DNA of 52,207 nucleotides from Candidatus Binatia bacterium (lineage in GTDB: Bacteria > Desulfobacterota > Binatia > Bin18), in NCBI GenBank assembly GCA_022824615.1, contig JAJDZM010000148.1:1-52207 (forward strand). Reading direction: 5' to 3'. Below the pieces are notes generated by a model, which saw only the letters and a program-made list of their open reading frames with translations, was not told the origin of the DNA and did no database searches. Of this stretch, positions 17,514 to 24,606 are shown piece by piece; the stretch's first letter is position 1; each line of letters opens with the position of its first letter. Both the position numbers and the translations under genes were made by a program.

Positions 17514-18242
17514 ATGGGAATCGATAAGGAGATAGTAGAAAAAGCAAATGAGATAATCAAAGAGCAAAATGTTTTGGGACCAGGGGCCGACAGTGTTATT
17601 CCTGATAATAAGGAGTTGGAAGAAGTAACCGTTGCCTGTAGATTCGCCGACGCCTATGACAGACAATGTGGAAAGAACATCACCAATATCCGTAGTAACG
17701 CTCAGGACCCCCCGGACTGTTTAGCAGAGGAAAACGGGAACATCCTCGGCATTGAAATCACTCGGATAGTAAAATCTGAGGTTTGGGAGGACAACAAGAA
17801 GGAATACTACAAAGCTAAGCGAAAGGGTGAGGGCAGGGAACTAACGAAAGAGGAATTTTTACAGCTTCAACAGGATAATCACCGCAGAAATTATGAGAAG
17901 TCACAATGGTCTAAAGATGAGCTAATTAACCGGTTACAGGAGGCAATAAGGAAGAAGGACCAGAAATTAGCACGGTGTGCTACGGACATGCGCGTGATAC
18001 TTGTCATTTACACCGATGACCAAAACTTGCCAAAGGCTGACCTGGAAGCGTGGCTTGCCGACGCGGTTTTTTTAGCACAAAACCTCAAGGAAGTTTTCTT
18101 ACAGGGACCGCACCAAGTTCAAAACAATAAGCAGATACGTCCTAACCCCGACGACCTTAATGCCTGGGAGAGAGCAGTTTGGGTAACACCAGATTATCCA
18201 CTTTTTCGACTTCGACTCACTGATAATATCCGAGCTTCATAG
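17514..18242 (+). CDS. Uncharacterised protein with possible PD-(D/E)xK-like motif
   Basis: 242 residues, charged and Lys/Glu/Gln/Asn-rich, with no signal peptide or membrane segment. Base composition and codon use are visibly more A/T-rich than the neighbours, which suggests acquisition by transfer. Around residues 65-83 it reads DPPD...GNILGIEIT, the pattern seen in uncharacterised proteins suspected of a restriction-nuclease-like fold (Asp, then Glu in a beta-strand; the Lys would have to come from elsewhere, for example Lys87). A helical stretch (100-155) and a beta-strand (MRVILVIYTDD) follow. The start has AAGGAAAAGG upstream. Function is unknown; a defence or toxin-type nuclease is only a guess. 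Confidence 0.7.
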   Translation: MGIDKEIVEKANEIIKEQNVLGPGADSVIPDNKELEEVTVACRFADAYDRQCGKNITNIRSNAQDPPDCLAEENGNILGIEITRIVKSEVWEDNKKEYYKAKRKGEGRELTKEEFLQLQQDNHRRNYEKSQWSKDELINRLQEAIRKKDQKLARCATDMRVILVIYTDDQNLPKADLEAWLADAVFLAQNLKEVFLQGPHQVQNNKQIRPNPDDLNAWERAVWVTPDYPLFRLRLTDNIRAS

Positions 18243-18293
18243 CCCAGGCGTCTCCTTTGCCATATCTATATGTACGAACTATTACTCCTGTGG

Positions 18294-18530
18294 TCACGCG
18301 CTGCGACGGAGTAGCTCTGCTAACGCCTCACCCTGGCGTTCGAGGGCCCGGCCGACCTCAGACAGTGTTTGGGCCTGCCGCTCCGTGCTCTCCCGCAACG
18401 TCTCCGTCATGACGTCAATCTCCTTATCTCGCCGCCGGCCAGCCCGCTGTATCTGGGTCAGTCCCCATAGAATAGCGAGAACCCCAATGAGGCCGGTCAT
18501 CGTCTGAATGAGGGTCAGCGTGTCGCCCAA
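18294..18530 (-). CDS. Small membrane-anchored coiled-coil protein
   Basis: 78 residues from a TTG start at 18530. AAGGAGGA lies 11 nt upstream, which is the reason for accepting this frame. One N-terminal transmembrane helix (LIQTMTGLIGVLAILWGLTQI) is followed by a basic patch (RAGRRRDK) and an amphipathic helix (EIDVMTETLRESTERQ and on to the end) likely to form a coiled coil in the cytoplasm. No known family is recognised. It is convergent with the gene at 17514 and divergent from the NIPSNAP gene. Confidence 0.6.
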   Translation of the reverse strand: MGDTLTLIQTMTGLIGVLAILWGLTQIQRAGRRRDKEIDVMTETLRESTERQAQTLSEVGRALERQGEALAELLRRSA

Positions 18531-18633
18531 CTCCGTTGTGTCCTCCTTCTGTCCCTATCGCGATTAGAAGTGTATATAATTTTTTGCACAAACGTTGGGA
18601 GTTGAAAATCTTAAAAACAGGGAGGATCAGACT

Positions 18634-18945
18634 ATGGTATATGAGATGCGTGTGTATACGCTGCAACCGGGGAAGGTGCCGGAGTTTCAGGCGCTCATAG
18701 AAAAAGAAGGACTGCCGGTCATCAGCAAATACTCCAAACTGGTCGGCTGGTGGTCAACCGAGGTCGGCCCGTTAAACGAGGTCGTCCACATTTGGGCCTA
18801 TGAGGATATGAATCATCGAGCGCAAGCCCGCGCAGCCCAGGGAGCAGACCCTGCGATGCAAGCGTTCCGTCCCAAGGCCCAAGGCATGGTTGTCAGCCAG
18901 TACAACAAGATCCTGACCCCGGCCAGCTTCTCGCCCCTACAGTAA
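18634..18945 (+). CDS. NIPSNAP-family protein
   Basis: 103 residues from the ATG at 18634 (GGGAGGA 7 nt upstream; an earlier in-frame codon has none). The small ferredoxin-like fold of NIPSNAP proteins is recognisable from MVYEMRVYTLQPGKVPEF at the start and VVHIWAYEDMNHR in the middle. Bacterial members are single-domain and occur beside catabolic genes, with unclear biochemical function. It stands alone on the plus strand and ends at a hairpin shared with the convergent hydrolase gene. Confidence 0.88.
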   Translation: MVYEMRVYTLQPGKVPEFQALIEKEGLPVISKYSKLVGWWSTEVGPLNEVVHIWAYEDMNHRAQARAAQGADPAMQAFRPKAQGMVVSQYNKILTPASFSPLQ

Positions 18946-18955
18946 TACTGAGAAG

Positions 18956-18976
18956 GGCCAGGGCCTCACCCTGGCC
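18956..18976. terminator. Hairpin between convergent genes, possible terminator
   Basis: GGCCAGGG (18956-18963), loop CCTCA, CCCTGGCC (18969-18976). The stem is GC-rich and perfect but has no U-run on either strand, so it may act with Rho or only protect the 3' end. Confidence 0.55.
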
Positions 18977-19043
18977 GCCTTACATGTAGCGCTGGAGAAT
19001 GTGCCGCAGACGGTAGTCTGTCAGCACAGGTGGAGAAAAGTAT

Positions 19044-19847
19044 TCAATCGGTGAGGCTGGCAATAAACCTGAGCGTTGCCGCTGCACATTCTTCCGGCAG
19101 CGCCGCCGCAAGATGATAGGCTGCGCTGGGTAAAACCAGAAGCTGCGAGTTGGGAATCCGCGTCTGCCAATCACGCACGGTTTCGACTGGAGCCAGCGCA
19201 CTCTGGTCGCTGGTGATCACCAGGGTTGGAGCCTGGATCTGGGGCAGCAGGGCAGTGATGTCCATATTCCCGACATAGCGAAAGATGCCGGATATCACCT
19301 CGGGTGATGCCTTGCCCATGGCGCTAATCCACCACTCCTTCATCGCCGGGCTCACAGGGCCCAAACGACGATCCATTGTGCTACGCGCCCAGGCTTCGAC
19401 CCCGTCCTGTTGAACCTGCGTGAGCCAGGCGTCCGGGTTGAGCGCGCTTTTGGAGAGCGTCGCCGGCCCACCAATGACGGTCAGGCTTTTGACCCGGTCG
19501 GGATAGTCATGCGCGAATTGCATGACGACGCTTCCACCCACACGCTGTCCCACCACGTGAACGGCCGTAATCTCCAGCCGATCGAGCAGAGTCCGGAGGT
19601 CTTGGGCAAAGCCCTGCAGAGACCAGCCATAGTCCGCTGGCGGAACAGAAGAGCGCCCGAAACCCCTCAGGTCCGGCCGCAGCACCCGAAATTGTCGGGC
19701 CAGACGTGGCACCCAGGCAAACCAAGCTTGGCTCGTATCGGCAACACCATGCACGAGCAGAATGGTTTCCGAGGCGATCCAGGGATCGGTAAAATCGTCG
19801 AGTTCGTAGTACAGATCGAGGGATTCATCGATACGCAGCGTTGGCAT
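19044..19847 (-). CDS. Alpha/beta-hydrolase-fold protein lacking the nucleophile serine
   Basis: 267 residues with the full fold signature: ILLVHGVADTSQAW (oxyanion region), RPDLRGFGRS, the nucleophile elbow, Asp214 (ITSDQSALAP) and His245 (SAAYHLAAALPEE). The elbow reads VVGQRVGGSV, so the usual GxSxG serine is Arg102 (codon at 19544-19542, CGT). With acid and histidine kept, this looks like either a pseudoenzyme or a recent one-base change (AGT to CGT). GAGGA precedes the ATG. It follows the PNPOx-like gene by 29 bases on the same strand. No frameshift is seen. Confidence 0.88.
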   Translation of the reverse strand: MPTLRIDESLDLYYELDDFTDPWIASETILLVHGVADTSQAWFAWVPRLARQFRVLRPDLRGFGRSSVPPADYGWSLQGFAQDLRTLLDRLEITAVHVVGQRVGGSVVMQFAHDYPDRVKSLTVIGGPATLSKSALNPDAWLTQVQQDGVEAWARSTMDRRLGPVSPAMKEWWISAMGKASPEVISGIFRYVGNMDITALLPQIQAPTLVITSDQSALAPVETVRDWQTRIPNSQLLVLPSAAYHLAAALPEECAAATLRFIASLTD

Positions 19848-19876
19848 GCTATCCTCACGAATCAGGTCGATGGCCG

Positions 19877-20503
19877 CTACAAATTCTTGACCGCCTCTTC
19901 GATCATATCATCCAGCTCCACTGCTTTTCTTTTTTCCATCTCCGTCCGTTGCGCCAGGATGACACCCCACGAGTCGCCTTGGTAGCTGTGGAATTTGTCC
20001 GCATTCCATAGCTCGGCGCGTTTGAACGACTTGGGACAGTGGAAGTAGCATTCCTCGACGGTGACTTCGATGGCAAGCTGAGCTGGACGACCCCTGGCGC
20101 TGAGTTTTTCCAGGAGCTGTGGCTCGTCGGCAATACGAGCGCGACCGTTGATACGCATGGTCCATTCCTCGCCCGGAATGAGAAAGAGCAGGCCGACGTG
20201 CGGGTTCTCCAGAATATTGCTGATACTCTGAAACATTTTGTTACCGGCTCGATCCGGGAGGTAGAGGGTTTGCTTGTCTGCGATTTTGATAAAGCCCGGC
20301 GGGTCGCCCTTGGGCGAGGCGTCGCACCGCCCTTGAGTGTCTGCTGTCGAGACGATCACAAACGGACACTGCTCAAGAAACCGCGCGGCAGCCTCGTCGA
20401 TATAGGGCAGCTTATGCTTGACGGCGAGTTGATCCGGGTCGCCAAAGCGCTCGGCCAATTCATGTGTACTCTGCGGGACACTCTGGGCCGTTGCTGTGCT
20501 CAT
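19877..20503 (-). CDS. Pyridoxamine-5'-phosphate-oxidase-family (FMN-binding split barrel) protein
   Basis: 208 residues from the ATG at 20503 (GGAGGGGATT just upstream; the longer frame has no site). The split-barrel motif is FVIVSTADTQGRCDASPKG with LYLPDRAGNKMFQSISNI, typical of the MSMEG_1061-type group of PNPOx-like FMN or F420 proteins. Members reduce or bind flavins and act on unknown substrates; this is not the vitamin B6 enzyme PdxH, whose C-terminal signature is missing. It probably forms an operon with the hydrolase-fold gene downstream. Confidence 0.88.
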   Translation of the reverse strand: MSTATAQSVPQSTHELAERFGDPDQLAVKHKLPYIDEAAARFLEQCPFVIVSTADTQGRCDASPKGDPPGFIKIADKQTLYLPDRAGNKMFQSISNILENPHVGLLFLIPGEEWTMRINGRARIADEPQLLEKLSARGRPAQLAIEVTVEECYFHCPKSFKRAELWNADKFHSYQGDSWGVILAQRTEMEKRKAVELDDMIEEAVKNL

Positions 20504-20637
20504 AATCCCCTCCTTTTGTGTCAGCCAACTCCTGCGTACGATAGGGCAATTTGCAAGCAGATGCAAAGGATTGTACAAAGGCGGCGCGTACGGGGAAAGA
20601 CGCCGGGAGGGAGACACGAAAGGGGGCCAAGAGAAGC

Positions 20638-21741
20638 ATGCTGAGCCAGGAACAGTACCAGGAGTCTATTCGGCCGCTGGAAGAAAAAATCCTGCTCTTT
20701 TTGCGAACGTTTGAAGACGTTCAGGAGAATATGCACTTCGGGAAGATACCGGAGGCGCAGGGACGGGTGCGAGACACTCTTGGTGACTTTTTTGAAACCG
20801 CACTCTCCAGCGCTGCCAGCCTCGAACCGCCCGAAGAGCTCACCGGGTTTCACGCGGCCTTCGCTGCCGCGCTGACGCATCTCAACAATTGCAGCACGGC
20901 TTTTCTTGGCGGGGTGCCCGGGCCGAATTTTGGTGGGGCGTTTGTCAATAGCCGCTTCTCGCTGTGTCGAGGACTGGATCTGCTGTACAACCAACGCGCG
21001 CATCTCCCGACGCTCTCCCAATACTGGCTGCTGCCGGAGGCTGCGTCCCGGCGCGACGCCTTGGAGACGCGGGCTGACGGTGTGGCGGTGCCGGTCGGCA
21101 TGATCCATCAGACGCAGACTCAGGAACATGCCGAGTACTCATTGTATATCCCGGAATACTATAGCCCTGACACAGACTGGCCGCTCATCGTCTGCCTCCA
21201 CGGTGGGTATGGCCGGGGCGATGACTACATCTGGACCTGGCTGCGACCCGCCAAGAGCAAGGGCTATCTGCTGCTATCGCCTAAATCCCTAGGGCCGACG
21301 TGGTCCGTCCTGCAACCGCCGGTTGACAGCCGGTCAATCCGGGCCATGTTTGACACCGTGTGTGAGACCTACCAGGTTGATCGTTCGCGGGTATATCTGT
21401 CCGGTCTGTCTGATGGTGGAACCTATACCTATCTGCTGGGCCTGGACCAGGCCGAACTCTTTGCCGGGATAGCGCCCATTGCGGGTGAACTAAGCCCTGC
21501 CACCGATGGGATGCTGCGACAGAAGCGGGGTATCGATACGCCGATCCATGTGATTCACGGTGTGCATGACTTCATCTTTCCGGTCGAAGCCATTCGCTCA
21601 TCGAATGAACTGCTCGAACACATCGGCTACAAGGTGAAGTACACCGAGCTGCCCGACTGGAGCCACGCTTTGACCTACACCATCAATGAAACCCTGGTGT
21701 TGCCGTGGTTTGAAAGTTTGGAACCGAAAGAACAAGGATAA
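20638..21741 (+). CDS. Alpha/beta hydrolase (phospholipase/carboxylesterase-like) with helical N-terminal domain
   Basis: 367 residues from the ATG at 20638. The first 130 residues are a mainly helical domain of unknown role, then a hydrolase domain with LIVCLHGGYGRGDD (oxyanion), nucleophile Ser258 in LSGLSDGG, Asp311 (HGVHDFIFP) and His343 (PDWSHALTY). All three triad residues are present, in contrast to the protein at 19044. Esters or acyl groups of unknown type are the likely substrate. It is divergent from the PNPOx-like gene and leads a run with the SnoaL-like and SMP-30 genes (gaps of 13 and 41 bases). The ribosome binding site is moderate (AAGGGGGCC 11 nt upstream). Confidence 0.85.
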   Translation: MLSQEQYQESIRPLEEKILLFLRTFEDVQENMHFGKIPEAQGRVRDTLGDFFETALSSAASLEPPEELTGFHAAFAAALTHLNNCSTAFLGGVPGPNFGGAFVNSRFSLCRGLDLLYNQRAHLPTLSQYWLLPEAASRRDALETRADGVAVPVGMIHQTQTQEHAEYSLYIPEYYSPDTDWPLIVCLHGGYGRGDDYIWTWLRPAKSKGYLLLSPKSLGPTWSVLQPPVDSRSIRAMFDTVCETYQVDRSRVYLSGLSDGGTYTYLLGLDQAELFAGIAPIAGELSPATDGMLRQKRGIDTPIHVIHGVHDFIFPVEAIRSSNELLEHIGYKVKYTELPDWSHALTYTINETLVLPWFESLEPKEQG

Positions 21742-21754
21742 AAGGGAGGAAACA

Positions 21755-22240
21755 ATGTCTCAGGATATCGAAGCCCGTTTGCAGGCACTGGAAGCAAAGA
21801 TTCAGGATTTGAGTGACCGTGAAGCCGTTCGCTCGCTACGGTTTCGTTATCACGAGTGCATCAACGGGGGGGAATTGGAAGCTATTCCCGATCTGTTCAC
21901 TGAGGATGCTATCCTCAATTTTGACTATCTGGGTAAAGCTACCGGTCGGGCCGAGCTGACGAAGTTCTTTCAAGGAGTCGAAAGTCTGCTGTCCTTTGTG
22001 AAACAGTTTATGCATAACCATGCGGTTGAGGTGCAGGGGGATACGGGAAAGGGCTATGCCTACCTCGAAGCAAAGACTATCTCAAAAGGGGAGGCGTACT
22101 TCGTGGCCGCTCGCTATGACGACGAGTATGTCAGACAGAACGGCGAGTGGAAATTTAAGAAGATGTCGCTCACCCCGTATTTTACCGTTCCTTTCAAAGA
22201 GGGCTGGGCGCAAGAGAATCGACTCAAGATGGGGAGATAG
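21755..22240 (+). CDS. SnoaL-like / NTF2-fold protein
   Basis: 161 residues from the ATG at 21755 with GGGAGGA 5 nt upstream; the long in-frame extension overlaps the previous gene and is unlikely. The N-terminal helix (IEARLQALEAKIQDLSDRE) leads into a cone-shaped NTF2 fold: YHECINGGELEAIPDLFTEDA, then strands and a C-terminal sheet. Family members are hydratases, isomerases, aromatic-ring dioxygenase small subunits or binding proteins, so a specific reaction cannot be given. It lies between a hydrolase and an SMP-30 lactonase-type gene in one operon. Confidence 0.85.
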   Translation: MSQDIEARLQALEAKIQDLSDREAVRSLRFRYHECINGGELEAIPDLFTEDAILNFDYLGKATGRAELTKFFQGVESLLSFVKQFMHNHAVEVQGDTGKGYAYLEAKTISKGEAYFVAARYDDEYVRQNGEWKFKKMSLTPYFTVPFKEGWAQENRLKMGR

Positions 22241-22281
22241 CAACCCCTGCTCTTTAACGAGAACTACACAGGAGGCATACC

Positions 22282-23169
22282 ATGGCCTACCAACAACTCA
22301 GTCTGGACCAGGTGGAAACCGCGGCGATTGGATTCAAAGGTCCGGAGGGCGTGGTCGTTGATCGTGAAGGGAATGTCTATGGCGGGGGAACGGACGGTGT
22401 GATCCGCAAGCTGGCGCCGGATGGAACCGTCACGGAATGCGCACGCACGGGCGGGCGACCAGCCGGGATGGCCCTCGACCAACAGGGCAATCTCTTTGTG
22501 TGTGACCCTGGCAAGGCCGCAGTGCTCAAAGTCACGCCGGACGGCCAGGTCAGTCTGTTTGCCGATCAGGTTGGCGATATCAAACTCACCCTGCCGAATT
22601 TCCCGGTTTTCGACGCCGAGGGAAACCTGTATGTGTCCAACTCGACCGATCTGACCTTTGGCAACTTTGACAAGTTGATGGAAGAGTTGCGTAATCCATC
22701 ACCGAAAGGGGCGCTCGTCCGCCTGCGACCGGATGGCCGTGGGGAAGTCGTGACGACTGGCATCTACTTCGCAAACGGGACGGCGATCGATCCCCAAGAA
22801 CAGGCCGTATACGTGCTGCAATCGAGCCAGAACAACTGCATCCGGATTGCCATGCATAAGGACGGGACTCATGGCAGCTCCGAAGTGTTTGGTGAAGACT
22901 TAGGGGCACTGCCCGATGGGATGGCCTTTGATGCCGAAGAGTATCTTATTATTACCCTACCCATGGTGAACCGCTTGGTGGTGCTCGATCCGAATGGACA
23001 CCTGTCCGTGCTTCTTGATGATCCAGACGGGACAAAAACGCAGGGACCGACCAACTGCGCCTTTGGCGGGCCGAATTTTGACGATCTGTATATCGCCCAT
23101 CTCGAAGCCGACCACGTTGCGAAAGTCCACCTCGGGAGAAAGGGACACCCGCTATACGACCGTCGCTAA
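22282..23169 (+). CDS. SMP-30/gluconolactonase-family protein, copy 1
   Basis: 295 residues forming a six-bladed propeller. The family metal triad is visible as Glu in GPEGVVVD, Asn in FANGTAID and Asp in LPDGMAFD, so a divalent metal and lactone hydrolysis are plausible. ACAGGAGGCATACC precedes the ATG. There is no signal peptide, so it is cytoplasmic. The paralog at 30490 has the same motifs and the same C-terminal GHPLY ending. It closes the run 20638-23169. Confidence 0.88.
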   Translation: MAYQQLSLDQVETAAIGFKGPEGVVVDREGNVYGGGTDGVIRKLAPDGTVTECARTGGRPAGMALDQQGNLFVCDPGKAAVLKVTPDGQVSLFADQVGDIKLTLPNFPVFDAEGNLYVSNSTDLTFGNFDKLMEELRNPSPKGALVRLRPDGRGEVVTTGIYFANGTAIDPQEQAVYVLQSSQNNCIRIAMHKDGTHGSSEVFGEDLGALPDGMAFDAEEYLIITLPMVNRLVVLDPNGHLSVLLDDPDGTKTQGPTNCAFGGPNFDDLYIAHLEADHVAKVHLGRKGHPLYDRR

Positions 23170-23270
23170 GGGAAGCGTTAGCTACTCCTGACCGTATTCC
23201 TAATACGCCCCAATCCTCCGCTCAGAGCCTTTGATAAAAGATCAGCTACGGATTCACCATAGTACCATAG

Positions 23271-23302
23271 TGAACGAAACTCGCTGAACCGCACTGAACG
23301 AA
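23271..23302. repeat. TGAAC direct repeats upstream of the monooxygenase gene
   Basis: TGAACGAA at 23271-23278 and 23295-23302, with TGAACC at 23285 between them. They lie about 100-130 bases upstream of the ATG at 23404 in a 234-base intergenic region. Repeated half-sites suggest a regulator binding site; the factor is unknown. Confidence 0.35.
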
Positions 23303-23403
23303 CCTTCATTCGACAAAGAGTGGTAACAGGCGGAAGAAAAAAGGAAAATTGGCTTTGAATAATTCCTCTACGTCTGCTAGGCCTTTTATATAGGAGGAGT
23401 AAT

Positions 23404-24432
23404 ATGAAATTTGGTCTGCTTATGCCGTTTTGGAATCCGGCGCGCTGGGAGCGGCCTTTTCCTGAACTGTATCAGAACCTGCTGGACCAAATCGTCAGGG
23501 TCGAGGAACTTGGCTACGACAATATCTGGCTGACCGAGCACCACTTCGATACGGATGGCTGGTCGCCTGCGCTGTTGCCTCTCGCTGCCGGCATTGCCAC
23601 CCGCACGACCCGCATCCGGATTGGCACGTTTATCTTAATTCTGCCCTTTCAACATGCCCTACGCGTGGCCGAGGATTCCATAACCGTGGATATTCTGTCC
23701 AATGGACGATTTGACCTTGGGGTGGGTAAAGGCTATCGCAACAAGGAATTTAATGCCTTCGGCTTTCCCCGTGAGGAGCGCGACGCGCGCTTGGAAGAAG
23801 ACCTCGCTATTATTCAGGGACTCTGGACAAATGACTCCTTCTCTTTTGACGGGGACTATTATCATCTCTCCGATGTCTGTCTCACCCCCCGCCCCGTTCA
23901 GCAGCCACATCCGCCGATTTGGATCGGCGCCCGTGGTAAGAGAGCCGTGCAGCGAGCGGCCCGGATGGGGTTTCACCTGATGGGTACGGGGGAGGTTGCC
24001 CAGCAGCGTGCCTACGATGATGAGTTGGAACGCTGCGGCCGGAATCCGAAAGATTACTACTTAGCCCAACTGCGCTGGGTCTATGTCGCCGAGAGTCGGG
24101 ATAAAGCCTGGGACCTCGTTGGTGAGCATATGCATTATCTCTTTTCCTCTGCCTTTCCGTTGCTCAAAGAAGCCGGAGACCTGCGAGCCGACCGAGCCAT
24201 GGATCGAGTGCCAAGCGTTGAGGAACTGCGCAACATTGACCCTACTATTCCGGGCGGAGCACCCATTGTGGGAACCCCGGACGATTGCATTCAGGCCCTG
24301 CAACGCTACCAGGACGAAACGCGGGTGACCCATTTGGCCATGGGCATGCATCTGCCAGGACTCGCACTGGATAAGGTGACCGAGTGCCTTGAATTGTTTG
24401 CTCAGGAAGTCATGCCGCATTTTCGTTCATGA
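23404..24432 (+). CDS. LLM-class flavin-dependent oxidoreductase
   Basis: 342 residues with the luciferase-like barrel: the protein opens MKFGLLMPFWNP, then ELGYDNIWLTEHHF, HALRVAEDSITVDILSNGRF and DLGVGKGYRNKEF. An FMN- or F420-dependent monooxygenase or dehydrogenase is expected. AGGAGGAGTAAT precedes the ATG. It is separated from the SMP-30 gene by 234 bases with repeated TGAAC sites and precedes the deacylase-like gene by about 175 bases, so it probably has its own promoter. The substrate is unknown. Confidence 0.92.
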   Translation: MKFGLLMPFWNPARWERPFPELYQNLLDQIVRVEELGYDNIWLTEHHFDTDGWSPALLPLAAGIATRTTRIRIGTFILILPFQHALRVAEDSITVDILSNGRFDLGVGKGYRNKEFNAFGFPREERDARLEEDLAIIQGLWTNDSFSFDGDYYHLSDVCLTPRPVQQPHPPIWIGARGKRAVQRAARMGFHLMGTGEVAQQRAYDDELERCGRNPKDYYLAQLRWVYVAESRDKAWDLVGEHMHYLFSSAFPLLKEAGDLRADRAMDRVPSVEELRNIDPTIPGGAPIVGTPDDCIQALQRYQDETRVTHLAMGMHLPGLALDKVTECLELFAQEVMPHFRS

Positions 24433-24539
24433 GGAGACCAGTCAGTATGTGAAACCTACCGAGAAGGTGAAAGATATGGCAATCGACTGTCACGGCAGAG
24501 CCCCTCCGGGCAAGAAAATTATTTTTTTCTGTCCGAAGG

Positions 24540-24568
24540 TTGACAGCAGATTTCTCCGAGAGTATGGC
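24540..24568 (+). promoter_or_regulatory. Weak sigma-70 promoter candidate
   Basis: TTGACA (24540-24545), 17-nt spacer, TATGGC (24563-24568). The -35 is perfect and the -10 poor. It lies 38 bases upstream of the ATG at 24607 in an otherwise gene-free 174-base stretch. Confidence 0.35.
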
Positions 24569-24606
24569 GATGGTAGAGCATTTGTAAAATCACAAAGGAG
24601 GGGAGT

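Noticed and set aside
17427-17666. Minus-strand open frame at the start of the AT-richer gene
   Set aside because: No start signal. The plus-strand frame has a ribosome binding site and spans the whole region.
16756-18530. A defence island of Sel1, nuclease-like and small membrane genes
   Set aside because: Only the middle gene looks foreign and its nuclease motif is weak. No known defence gene, integrase or tRNA lies nearby.
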